NCBI GenBank assembly: GCA_023429265.1
Contig: JAEYVS010000083.1
Location: 1 to 14,512 of the forward strand
DNA length: 14,512 bases
Direction of reading: 5' to 3'
Source of the DNA: Bacteroidota bacterium
Lineage (GTDB): Bacteria; Bacteroidota; Ignavibacteria; Tepidaquicellales; Tepidaquicellaceae
The position numbers and the translations under genes are program-made. The notes under the pieces were generated by a model. That model searched no databases. It worked only from the letters and a program-made list of their open reading frames with translations, and had not been told where the DNA came from. Position 1 is the first letter of the stretch. The number at the start of each line of letters is the position of its first letter. This document shows positions 1 to 6,555 of this stretch, piece by piece.

Positions 1-1785
1 GATGCAAATGGTAATAATCCAATTCCATTAACTTCTTTTAAAAATGGCGAACAAATTTATAATCCTAAGTTTTCCCCGGATGGTAAAAAAATATTTTTTG
101 ACTTTGCCTATGAGAACAACAGGGATATTGCTGTCTTAGACATTGACTCAAAAGAAATGGAGTATCTATTCTCCGAACCTGATGCAAACACTGACAGGCG
201 GACACCGGTTTTTTCACCGGATGGCAGCAAGTTATATTTCGCGGCTGACGGCACAGGAATTTTTAATATTTACTCATATGATATGTCAACCAAGGAGGTG
301 AAACAAATCACTAATGTTGTTGGCGGCGCATTAATGCCCAGTGTAGACGCAAACGGCAACCTGGTGTATGCGTCCTTTGAATCCAAGGGTTATAAAATTG
401 CAATGCTAAATAGTTTTAGTGAAAATGATCCCTCAACTATCGGAGCATACAATAAGCCTCCAAGGTTTGTGGAAAAATATCTATCGACCGACTCTACAAC
501 AGCTGTGGGGAAAAACAATTTCAACTGGGAAAGATTAAAGAATTTTAATGATAAGGTATTACCCGAATATAACGTAAAACCTTATACCAGCCAGTTTACT
601 CCAATGCAATTTTACCCCGTCATTAGGTATGATAATTACATTGAAGACAGAGATTTTCTGGATGCAATGAAAATAGGTATGTATTTTTTCTCTGACGAAG
701 TGCTGGGAAAATTCTCAATATTTGGTGGAGCATTAATAAATGCTGAGCTGGAAAGAGACCTATTCCTTCAGTTTGAATATAACAATGGAATGCCCATTTT
801 TGGTGACTTTTTCCGAAGCATTAATTTCTACCCGAAATTCACTCTGGAAGGGTATAATGTCACCCGGAAAACCACGGCAGACCTTATTGCAAGCATAGAT
901 ACCATTCCTGTGGGGGTTGAATATGATCTGCTTGAGTTTGATTTCAGTATGAGCTTTAGTGCAATAGATCTGGCACATAGATTTAAATTTCATTATATGT
1001 ATTCGAAATATGCTTCTCATATAGATGCATTTGCTATACCTCAAAGTGGGATTTCGGTCAGAGCTTCCTCTGAAGATTACTTTAAAGCCAGTAATTTCGG
1101 GTTTCAATATAATTTTGATGCAATTGTTCCCTCTAAACACGAAGATATAAACCCATTGGGTTCACGGCTGCGATTGAGATATGATTATGAGATTAGTGAA
1201 ATCAATCCTGAAGTAGAGGTCACTGATGATGGAAACCTCATTACTCTATTCAAGAGTAATAAGCTCAATAAACTTGAGCTTGAAACCTGGACAGGAATTG
1301 GCTTATTCAACAATAAACATTCTATTAACCTTTCTCTTAGAGGTGGAATGATATTCGGTCCGGAAGTCGACGATTTCTATAGTTACTACGCAACAGGTCT
1401 TCCCGGGATGAGAGGATATCCTTTTTATGCATTAGGCGGAGGAAGATTAGCGACGGCAAAACTTGAATACAGGCTTCCGTTAATTGAGAAGATGGACTTT
1501 AGAATTTCCCCTATTTACTTTGATAAGCTTTACTTCTCAGTTTTTGGGGACTTCGGAAATGCCTGGAATGGTGATGGAAAACTAAACGACTTTAAAAAAG
1601 ATGTTGGAGCGGAACTTAGGCTGCAAACAACATCGTTTTACATTTTCCCAACAAGCATTTTCTTTAGCGCGGCTTACGGATTGGATGAATTCACAAGGCG
1701 ATTTCAGAATACAGATGTAACTTATGGTAAGGAGTGGTTATTTTATTTTGGAGTGTTATTCGGATTTGATTTCTGGACAGATTGA
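1..1785 (+). CDS. TolB-like propeller / Omp85 (surface antigen D15) barrel protein, 5' end missing
   Basis: The reading frame is open from base 1, so the gene begins before the window; 594 residues of its C-terminal part are visible. Two propeller (PD40/WD40-like) repeats show the FSPDG signature, at visible residues 24-28 and 71-75, with a weaker third near 105-120. The last ~400 residues alternate aromatic and polar segments like an outer-membrane beta barrel. They contain a G-L-P-G-M-R-G-Y-P motif (R471-G472-Y473), then GGG and an L-E-Y-R-L-P strand, the pattern of the Omp85/BamA/D15 loop-6 region. The protein ends in an aromatic-rich strand (FGFDFWTD), as barrel proteins do. It is probably an outer-membrane protein with a periplasmic propeller. 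Whether it inserts proteins, secretes a substrate or only binds partners cannot be told. An internal ATG at 157 is not the true start. A strong terminator follows. Fold assignment is good; function is unknown. Confidence 0.85.
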   Translation, partial: DANGNNPIPLTSFKNGEQIYNPKFSPDGKKIFFDFAYENNRDIAVLDIDSKEMEYLFSEPDANTDRRTPVFSPDGSKLYFAADGTGIFNIYSYDMSTKEVKQITNVVGGALMPSVDANGNLVYASFESKGYKIAMLNSFSENDPSTIGAYNKPPRFVEKYLSTDSTTAVGKNNFNWERLKNFNDKVLPEYNVKPYTSQFTPMQFYPVIRYDNYIEDRDFLDAMKIGMYFFSDEVLGKFSIFGGALINAELERDLFLQFEYNNGMPIFGDFFRSINFYPKFTLEGYNVTRKTTADLIASIDTIPVGVEYDLLEFDFSMSFSAIDLAHRFKFHYMYSKYASHIDAFAIPQSGISVRASSEDYFKASNFGFQYNFDAIVPSKHEDINPLGSRLRLRYDYEISEINPEVEVTDDGNLITLFKSNKLNKLELETWTGIGLFNNKHSINLSLRGGMIFGPEVDDFYSYYATGLPGMRGYPFYALGGGRLATAKLEYRLPLIEKMDFRISPIYFDKLYFSVFGDFGNAWNGDGKLNDFKKDVGAELRLQTTSFYIFPTSIFFSAAYGLDEFTRRFQNTDVTYGKEWLFYFGVLFGFDFWTD

Positions 1786-1801
1786 ACTTGAAATCTCAAC
1801 T

Positions 1802-1835
1802 AAAAACGCCTTGTGTCTTACCAAGGCGTTTTTTT
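1802..1835. terminator. Bidirectional intrinsic terminator between convergent genes
   Basis: A perfect 12-bp stem, AAAAACGCCTTG (1802-1813) with CAAGGCGTTTTT (1822-1833), encloses an 8-base loop. It ends in a T run to 1835 on the plus strand and a matching A run on the left, which is a T run for minus-strand transcripts. It lies 16 bases after the barrel-protein stop and 11 bases from the stop of the convergent lipoprotein gene, so it can serve both. Confidence 0.92.
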
Positions 1836-1846
1836 ATTTTCAAAAT

Positions 1847-2329
1847 TTATGGATTTACAACAGCGGAAGTATCTGCAAAAGAAGTGACATCAATGTTTAC
1901 GAGACCTTCCGTTGTAACAATGGTTGCAATTTTCGAGGGAGCTTTATAACAATTTGAGTCCAATGGAAGATTACATCCATAGATTCCCAGTGTTTTCCTT
2001 GTCGCGCCTTCCACATATTGAAGAGATACTACATAAGAACCGGATGGCATTTCGGCTAGTCTGTACCTGTACCCTAAAACGTATTTATTATCCTCTTTTA
2101 TTATATCCAGTACCTGCTCACGTGCGGGTCCACCTATCTGTGGATACCAGGCACTTTTCCCCCAGGCAACTACCCTATATTCACCGGTTCCCTGATCTGA
2201 AAAATTTGAATCAACAAATGCAATAGTGCCATTAATAGTATATGCATCAGGTACTACAGGATTTGTCTCCTGGCAGCCGGAAACTACTGCCATTAAAAAT
2301 ACCGTAATTACTAAAATTATTGCCCTCAT
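1847..2329 (-). CDS. Predicted lipoprotein, 160 aa, beta-rich, unknown function
   Basis: I do not recognise the family. The N-terminus is a lipoprotein signal: charged start (MRA), hydrophobic core at residues 4-17 and a V-S-G-C lipobox with C19 as the lipidation site. The mature part (about 140 aa) reads as alternating beta strands with G-T-I-A-F-V-D and a S-G-S-Y-V-V-S turn. This is reminiscent of small transthyretin-like or carboxypeptidase-regulatory-like sandwiches that often follow lipoboxes in Bacteroidota-type genomes. Two cysteines, C119 and C127, flank a short loop and could form a disulfide in the periplasm. The gene is convergent with the barrel protein and shares its terminator. 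It is separated from the next minus-strand gene upstream by that gene's own terminator, so it needs its own promoter in about 2330-2391. Start ATG is set by the signal peptide. Lipoprotein status is secure; its role is unknown. Confidence 0.82.
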   Translation of the reverse strand: MRAIILVITVFLMAVVSGCQETNPVVPDAYTINGTIAFVDSNFSDQGTGEYRVVAWGKSAWYPQIGGPAREQVLDIIKEDNKYVLGYRYRLAEMPSGSYVVSLQYVEGATRKTLGIYGCNLPLDSNCYKAPSKIATIVTTEGLVNIDVTSFADTSAVVNP

Positions 2330-2391
2330 ATGTTTAATTGCTTATTTATAATAATATGGTAAGATAACAAATTTCGTTTATAAAATGCGAG

Positions 2392-2426
2392 AAAAAAAAG
2401 ACTGCCTAATATAATAAGCAGTCTTT
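2392..2426 (-). terminator. Intrinsic terminator of the small sorting-domain-like gene
   Basis: Read on the minus strand, AAAGACTGC (2426-2418) pairs with GCAGTCTTT (2405-2397) across a 12-base AT-rich loop, and a run of eight Ts follows (2399-2392). It lies about 30 bases downstream of the stop codon at 2456. On the plus strand the hairpin is followed by TTTGGGG rather than a T tract, so it works in one direction only. Confidence 0.85.
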
Positions 2427-2455
2427 GGGGTCAGTAAAAATAAATCTATGAAAGG

Positions 2456-2821
2456 TTAAATGTTTTTTGCTAATACTCTGATTAATCTTGTTTCCCTTAA
2501 GTTATTTGCCTCGATAACGCAAAAATACTCACCGGGAGAGAGACTACTTAATTCCATTTTATTCGAATAATTCCCGCTGGTAAGAAAATCCCCATTTATC
2601 AACATTTGAACAATGTTACCATTCTTATCAATAAGTTTAAGAAAAACGACGGAATCAGCAGGAAGATTGAAATTAATATGGGGTACTAAACCGGATTTTT
2701 CTGAATTTCCATTCAAGACCGGATATGAATTCATTGTGGACATAGATATGCCCGATGTATGGGTAGTTAAATTTTCCATCCCTGTATGCTTTACTTTATT
2801 AAATACTCTAACTACTATCAC
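2456..2821 (-). CDS. Stand-alone T9SS sorting-domain / FlgD-Ig-like small protein
   Basis: From about residue 33 to the end the 121-aa product follows the layout of the type IX secretion C-terminal sorting domain. It has Y-P near the start, I-N-F-N-L-P (49-54), a V-F-L-K-L-I-D-K-N-G-N strand-turn (59-69), G83 in the A-G position, L-S-P-G-E-Y-F (94-100), and a final R-L-I-R-V-L-A-K. In normal T9SS cargo this domain closes a long secreted protein; here nothing precedes it and no signal peptide is visible. The listed start at 2821 is GTG. An ATG at 2779 (M15, M-E-N-L-T-T) is at least as likely, because a possible -10-like AATAATTTG lies only about 12 bases before the GTG and would leave almost no leader. 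The terminator at 2392-2426 and the clean frame argue for a real gene. It could be a decayed tail of a larger cargo gene. Family assignment is from pattern only. Confidence 0.65.
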   Translation of the reverse strand: MIVVRVFNKVKHTGMENLTTHTSGISMSTMNSYPVLNGNSEKSGLVPHINFNLPADSVVFLKLIDKNGNIVQMLINGDFLTSGNYSNKMELSSLSPGEYFCVIEANNLRETRLIRVLAKNI

Positions 2822-2901
2822 AATAAATGTGCCAAATTATTAAAGATATAATAAACTTCTAAACCTATATAATTCATATAATTGAGCTGAACATCATAAA
2901 A

Positions 2902-3015
2902 TGCATAAAATTTCCCAGCAAAGCCTTAAAATTTACTTTATAGTCAGTAAACTACAAATTTATGCAATATTTCAGGAAAATGATGGTTAATGGAATTGAT
3001 TGAATGCATAAATTT
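2902..3015. repeat. Three copies of a TGCATAAATTT motif upstream of tRNA-Arg
   Basis: TGCATAAATTT occurs at 3005-3015. Its exact 11-base reverse complement is at 2956-2966, and a copy with one extra A (TGCATAAAATTT) is at 2902-2913. The inverted pair has a 38-base loop. The 3005-3015 copy falls between the proposed -35 and -10 of the tRNA promoter. The rest of the 220-base gap (2822-3041) is AT-rich and shows no gene. In such AT-rich DNA chance is a real alternative. Confidence 0.4.
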
Positions 3016-3024
3016 CAATAATTT
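2996..3024 (+). promoter_or_regulatory. Possible promoter of the tRNA-Arg gene
   Basis: TTGATT (2996-3001) and TAATTT (3019-3024) are separated by 17 bases and end 17 bases before the tRNA, a normal leader length for a processed tRNA. The -10 region reads AATAATTTG, the same 9-mer seen on the minus strand upstream of the small sorting-domain-like gene. It may reflect the -10/-7 preference of this organism. Based on motif similarity alone. Confidence 0.35.
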
Positions 3025-3041
3025 GCATCTTATCTGAATTT

Positions 3042-3115
3042 GCGCCCGTAGCTCAACCGGATAGAGCACCAGCCTTCTAAGCTGGGGGTTAATGGTTCGA
3101 GTCCATTCGGGCGTA
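3042..3115 (+). tRNA. tRNA-Arg (anticodon UCU)
   Basis: A full cloverleaf can be folded. The acceptor stem GCGCCCG (3042-3048) pairs with CGGGCGT (3108-3114), the last pair being G-U. The D arm contains AGCTCAACCGGATAGAGC. The anticodon stem CCAGC/GCTGG (3069-3073 / 3081-3085) holds the loop CTTCTAA with anticodon TCT at 3076-3078. The T arm is AATGG-TTCGAGT-CCATT (3091-3107). The discriminator is A3115; the bases after it are CAA, so CCA is not encoded and must be added. The tRNA reads AGA and, by wobble, AGG. A run of seven Ts at 3119-3125 follows directly and may help end transcription. The SDR gene starts 37 bases after the tRNA. Confidence 0.97.
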
Positions 3116-3152
3116 CAATTTTTTTCCAAAATCCTCTTATTTTACCCCTCAT

Positions 3153-3848
3153 ATGACAACCGGGAAAGTTACATTAATTACAGGCGCGTCTAAAGGAATT
3201 GGCAGAGCGTGCGCAAATATTTTTTTAGATAACGGTCATACGGTAATAAATGCTTCCCGAACAAATGAGGATCCCATTGCCAACGAGAATTATCACTACA
3301 TTAAAACAGATGTCTCTAATGAAGAAGATATTAAAGCTTTATTTGAAGAGATTAAGAAACGATTTAACAAGTTGGACATTCTGATTAATAATGCAGGTTA
3401 TGGTATTTTTAAACCTCTTGCGGAAACATCAACAACAGAATTCGATGATATCTTCGCAGTAAATGTTAGAGGCCTGTATTTATGCACAAGATATGCGCTT
3501 CCATTAATGATTTCTCAAAATTCCGGAACAATTATTAATATTGCTTCTCTCGCCGGAAAAAACGGCTTTGCAGGAGGAACACTTTACACGGCTACAAAAC
3601 ACGCAGTAATGGGGTTAACTAAGTCTTTAATGCTGGAGGTAAGACAAAACAATATTAGAGTTTCTGTTGTGTGCCCGGGATCTGTAGACACAGAATTTTT
3701 CGATGTAGCAGGCACAGAAGTAAGCTCTTCCAGGTCATCATTACTTACATCACAGGATGTAGCCGAAACCTGCTTGTTAATTGCTCAGCTCCCTCCTAAC
3801 GCAAATCTGAGCGAAGTGGATATACGACCCACAAATCCGCATAAATAG
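3153..3848 (+). CDS. Short-chain dehydrogenase/reductase (classical SDR)
   Basis: An NAD(P)-dependent oxidoreductase of the classical SDR family, 231 aa, the usual length for a one-domain member. The cofactor-binding T-G-A-S-K-G-I-G is at residues 10-17 and the structural N-N-A-G at 79-82. The catalytic set is N104, S132, Y145 and K149 (Y-T-A-T-K), and the P-G motif is at 175-176. R36 (S-R-T) after the second strand could favour NADPH. The C-terminal E-V-D-I-R-P-T-N-P ending occurs in a group of cytosolic SDRs often labelled 3-oxoacyl-ACP reductase or NADP-dependent 3-hydroxy acid dehydrogenase. The substrate cannot be read from sequence. The ATG at 3153 fits the fold's first strand exactly. 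No terminator is seen between it and the GH2-like gene 67 bases downstream, so read-through is possible. Confidence 0.92.
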   Translation: MTTGKVTLITGASKGIGRACANIFLDNGHTVINASRTNEDPIANENYHYIKTDVSNEEDIKALFEEIKKRFNKLDILINNAGYGIFKPLAETSTTEFDDIFAVNVRGLYLCTRYALPLMISQNSGTIINIASLAGKNGFAGGTLYTATKHAVMGLTKSLMLEVRQNNIRVSVVCPGSVDTEFFDVAGTEVSSSRSSLLTSQDVAETCLLIAQLPPNANLSEVDIRPTNPHK

Positions 3849-3915
3849 TTAAAATCACCTGCTTTTCATTTAATTTCCACTGCTTTTTATTTATATTGCA
3901 CATATCAAACAAATA

Positions 3916-6552
3916 ATGGTAAGTATAAAGCCAATTAAAACTTTACCAAATAAGCTGCTTATCATTTCAACCAAATACTGCTTGATTTCAGCAGTTTTGG
4001 TTCTTGCTATTTTATTACTGATTCCACCATATATAATCTCCCAAATACGAGTTTATGAGCGTCCCCTTCTCATTAATATTGAAAATCCGGGTTTATCATT
4101 TCAGAGTGCTACAAGAATAAAATTAGATCTTAACGGACAATGGGATGCCTCTTTTAACGATGGTGAATCATTTACAAAGGTACAGGTTCCAATAGCATAC
4201 GAAAACAAAGGTAAATCAATTCTTAAAAAAAGTTTTTCGGTTTCCCAAACACTTCTTGCATCACACAGTTTTATATTAGTAGCTGAAGGGATTAACTACG
4301 AAAGTTCGATAAGGTTAAATAATACTTTCCTAATTAATCATAAGCAGGGCTTTACAGCAATAATTATTCCTATAGAAGATGATATCATCCGCGAGCTAAA
4401 TGAACTTGAAGTTACAATTAACAATGATCTCACAACTAATTCAACTATCCCTCTTGCTGACCAGATAAATTACAGCCGTATTTACGGTGGGATAAACAAA
4501 GATATCTATTTAATTGCGGTTCCCCGTATATTTACACTAAGCAATACAGTTAAATATAATATCGAAGGGTATAATAAAGCCGTATTTGAGAATAAAGTGA
4601 TAGTCAAATCATCATCTCTCGAACGGTATCCCGGCAGACGTTTTTCACTAATATCTCAAGTCATTGACAAATCCACAGGTCAAATCATAACCGAAAGCAC
4701 ACCATCCGATTTCAGCATTGAAGATTTTAAATCTATTGAGGTGATTAATAGTTTTTCCTTCGACAGTCCGAAATTGTGGTCTTTTGAAACGCCAAATTTA
4801 TATGTACTAAAAACTATCATTTCGGATTCTTCCGGTATTATCGATGAGGAACTAACCGAAATTGGAATTCGCCGGATACAGGTTAAAAACAATACAATAT
4901 TTATTAATGGAAATGAATACAATCTTAAAGGGATCAATTATTACGAAGACTCCCCTGCTTACGCTTCAGCGCTGGACTATTACGAGGTAGAACGCGACCT
5001 GAAAAACATTAAAGAATTTGGTATAAACTGTATACGCGTCCCCGGAAGAACGCCACATCCATACATAGTGAATCTTTGTAACCAATTGGGTTTATTTTTG
5101 ATGGTGGAAATTCCTTTCAATGAAGTGCCTCATTCCCTGCTTAAAGATCAGGATTATGTAAATGCTTCCTTAGAGTATCTTTCATCCGTTGTTGTTCAGT
5201 ACAGGAATAATCCCTGCGTTCTAGGCTGGGGTATCGGGAATGACTTTGACGTCACTAAGCCTGCATCCTCTGATTATGTAAAACTTGCAAAAGAAAAAGT
5301 CCAATCTCTTGACAACAGGCCGGTTTACTACACCACTAAAAATTTTGATAGGGATGTATGTACAGAATACGCGGATTTTAGAGGATTAAACTTACTTGGG
5401 AGTAAGGTAACCGGAATAAAGGATTTTACTTCATCCCTTGAGAAGGATCTAAACCTTATCAAAAAGAACACCGGAAAACCTGTATTTATTTCTGATTATG
5501 GGTTAAGCATAGAAAACGAAAACCGAAATGGAGCGAAAGATATCCATTCCATCGAAGCCCAGGCTGAGTACATTGTCGAGACATATAAAGCAGTTTCAAA
5601 TAAATTCTTCGTGAATTTCATATCCAGCTATGCTGACTGGAATGCGGAACGTCCGCTCAACTATCCTCAAAATTATAATAAGTACCTTCAAACAAATGGG
5701 GTTTTTACAATTTACAGAGAACCCAAACAAGCATCATTGTTCATAAAGAGATTACTTAATAATCAGGATACGCCAAAAATACTTGAAGGTAACCCTAATG
5801 AAGACAATTCGCAGTTCTTTTTAATCACAGGAGTTATATTGAGTCTTGGTTTATTGTTTCTATTCTTTAATGTACGAAAATTTCAGGAGTATGCAGCTAA
5901 ATCAATACTTCGCCCTACGAACTTCTTTCAATTCGCCGGCGAGCAAATGCTGATACCTGTGACGTTAAACTTCTTCCTAGCTATTCTTATCTCTTTAGGT
6001 ATCGGTCTGTATTTCTCATCGATATGTTATTTTTACAGAGAGAATATATATTTTGATATGCTGCTTTCAAATATTTTTGGGTCAGATGGAGTCAAAATAT
6101 TCTTTTCGGCGATATCAAATGACCCACTTTACTCGATTCTTATCTTTAGTGCTCTGGTATTCCTTTTACAGGTCATCATTTCATTCATCATTTTTATGTT
6201 TACATTTTTTACCAGCGGACGAACATATTATAAAAATGTTTTCACCATTACAGTATGGTCGGCACTGCAAATGGTCATTTTTTTACCGATTGGAACCTTT
6301 ATCTTTAAGCTTGCACAGGTGGATACGGAATATATCTACATATCTTTAATATTATTTCTTTTGTTACTTGTTTTTTATATAATTAGGCTAATAAAGGGAG
6401 CGCGTACACTATATGACCTTTCTTTCTTTAAGGCATATGGTTATGGGATATTGTTATTTTTATTAACTTTCGGCAGCTTATTTTCTTATTTTTATTTTTT
6501 CAGGCATACCCAGTATGTCATAAGTTTACTTAATAGCTATTTAAAAGGTTAA
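3916..6552 (+). CDS. Membrane-anchored GH2/beta-glucuronidase-like protein with polytopic C-terminal domain; both catalytic Glu replaced by Asp
   Basis: An 878-aa protein with one N-terminal membrane segment (about residues 22-42), then a complete GH2 layout. A jelly-roll sugar-binding domain (about 65-205, with L-N-G-Q-W-D and Y-G-G-I-N-K-D-I-Y) is followed by an Ig-like sandwich (about 206-325) and a TIM barrel (about 326-615, with N-C-I-R-V, L-C-N-Q-L-G-L and a G-V-F-T-x-Y-R-E-P-K-Q-A end like beta-glucuronidase). In GH2 enzymes the acid/base is Glu in G/A-N-E and the nucleophile is Glu in S/T-E-Y-G. Here these read G-N-D (D443) and S-D-Y-G (D527). The N-x-K uronate-recognition motif before the G-V-F-T segment is also absent (L-Q-T-N-G). 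Six further hydrophobic spans follow at about 634-651, 680-703, 738-766, 776-799, 807-825 and 841-862; this part faintly recalls Yip1-type membrane domains. The GH2 part should face the periplasm. It is probably weakly active or a binding protein. Its stop lies 3 bases before the smc start. Fold assignment is strong; function is unknown. Confidence 0.85.
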   Translation: MVSIKPIKTLPNKLLIISTKYCLISAVLVLAILLLIPPYIISQIRVYERPLLINIENPGLSFQSATRIKLDLNGQWDASFNDGESFTKVQVPIAYENKGKSILKKSFSVSQTLLASHSFILVAEGINYESSIRLNNTFLINHKQGFTAIIIPIEDDIIRELNELEVTINNDLTTNSTIPLADQINYSRIYGGINKDIYLIAVPRIFTLSNTVKYNIEGYNKAVFENKVIVKSSSLERYPGRRFSLISQVIDKSTGQIITESTPSDFSIEDFKSIEVINSFSFDSPKLWSFETPNLYVLKTIISDSSGIIDEELTEIGIRRIQVKNNTIFINGNEYNLKGINYYEDSPAYASALDYYEVERDLKNIKEFGINCIRVPGRTPHPYIVNLCNQLGLFLMVEIPFNEVPHSLLKDQDYVNASLEYLSSVVVQYRNNPCVLGWGIGNDFDVTKPASSDYVKLAKEKVQSLDNRPVYYTTKNFDRDVCTEYADFRGLNLLGSKVTGIKDFTSSLEKDLNLIKKNTGKPVFISDYGLSIENENRNGAKDIHSIEAQAEYIVETYKAVSNKFFVNFISSYADWNAERPLNYPQNYNKYLQTNGVFTIYREPKQASLFIKRLLNNQDTPKILEGNPNEDNSQFFLITGVILSLGLLFLFFNVRKFQEYAAKSILRPTNFFQFAGEQMLIPVTLNFFLAILISLGIGLYFSSICYFYRENIYFDMLLSNIFGSDGVKIFFSAISNDPLYSILIFSALVFLLQVIISFIIFMFTFFTSGRTYYKNVFTITVWSALQMVIFLPIGTFIFKLAQVDTEYIYISLILFLLLLVFYIIRLIKGARTLYDLSFFKAYGYGILLFLLTFGSLFSYFYFFRHTQYVISLLNSYLKG

Positions 6553-6555
6553 TAT

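Noticed and set aside
1924..2226. Plus-strand 100-codon frame
   Set aside because: It lies wholly antisense to the lipoprotein gene, whose signal peptide and lipobox make it the real one; the plus-strand peptide shows no recognisable domain.
3119..3125. Intrinsic terminator after the tRNA
   Set aside because: There is a seven-T run but no separate hairpin other than the tRNA itself, so it is mentioned with the tRNA and not listed.
2944..3129. Minus-strand 61-codon reading frame over the tRNA
   Set aside because: It runs antisense through the tRNA-Arg gene; its peptide is the translated complement of the tRNA, a known kind of false protein call.
3916..6552. Active beta-glucuronidase
   Set aside because: Overall similarity is clear, but both catalytic Glu positions are Asp and the uronate-binding N-x-K is missing, so naming it as an active enzyme is not supported.
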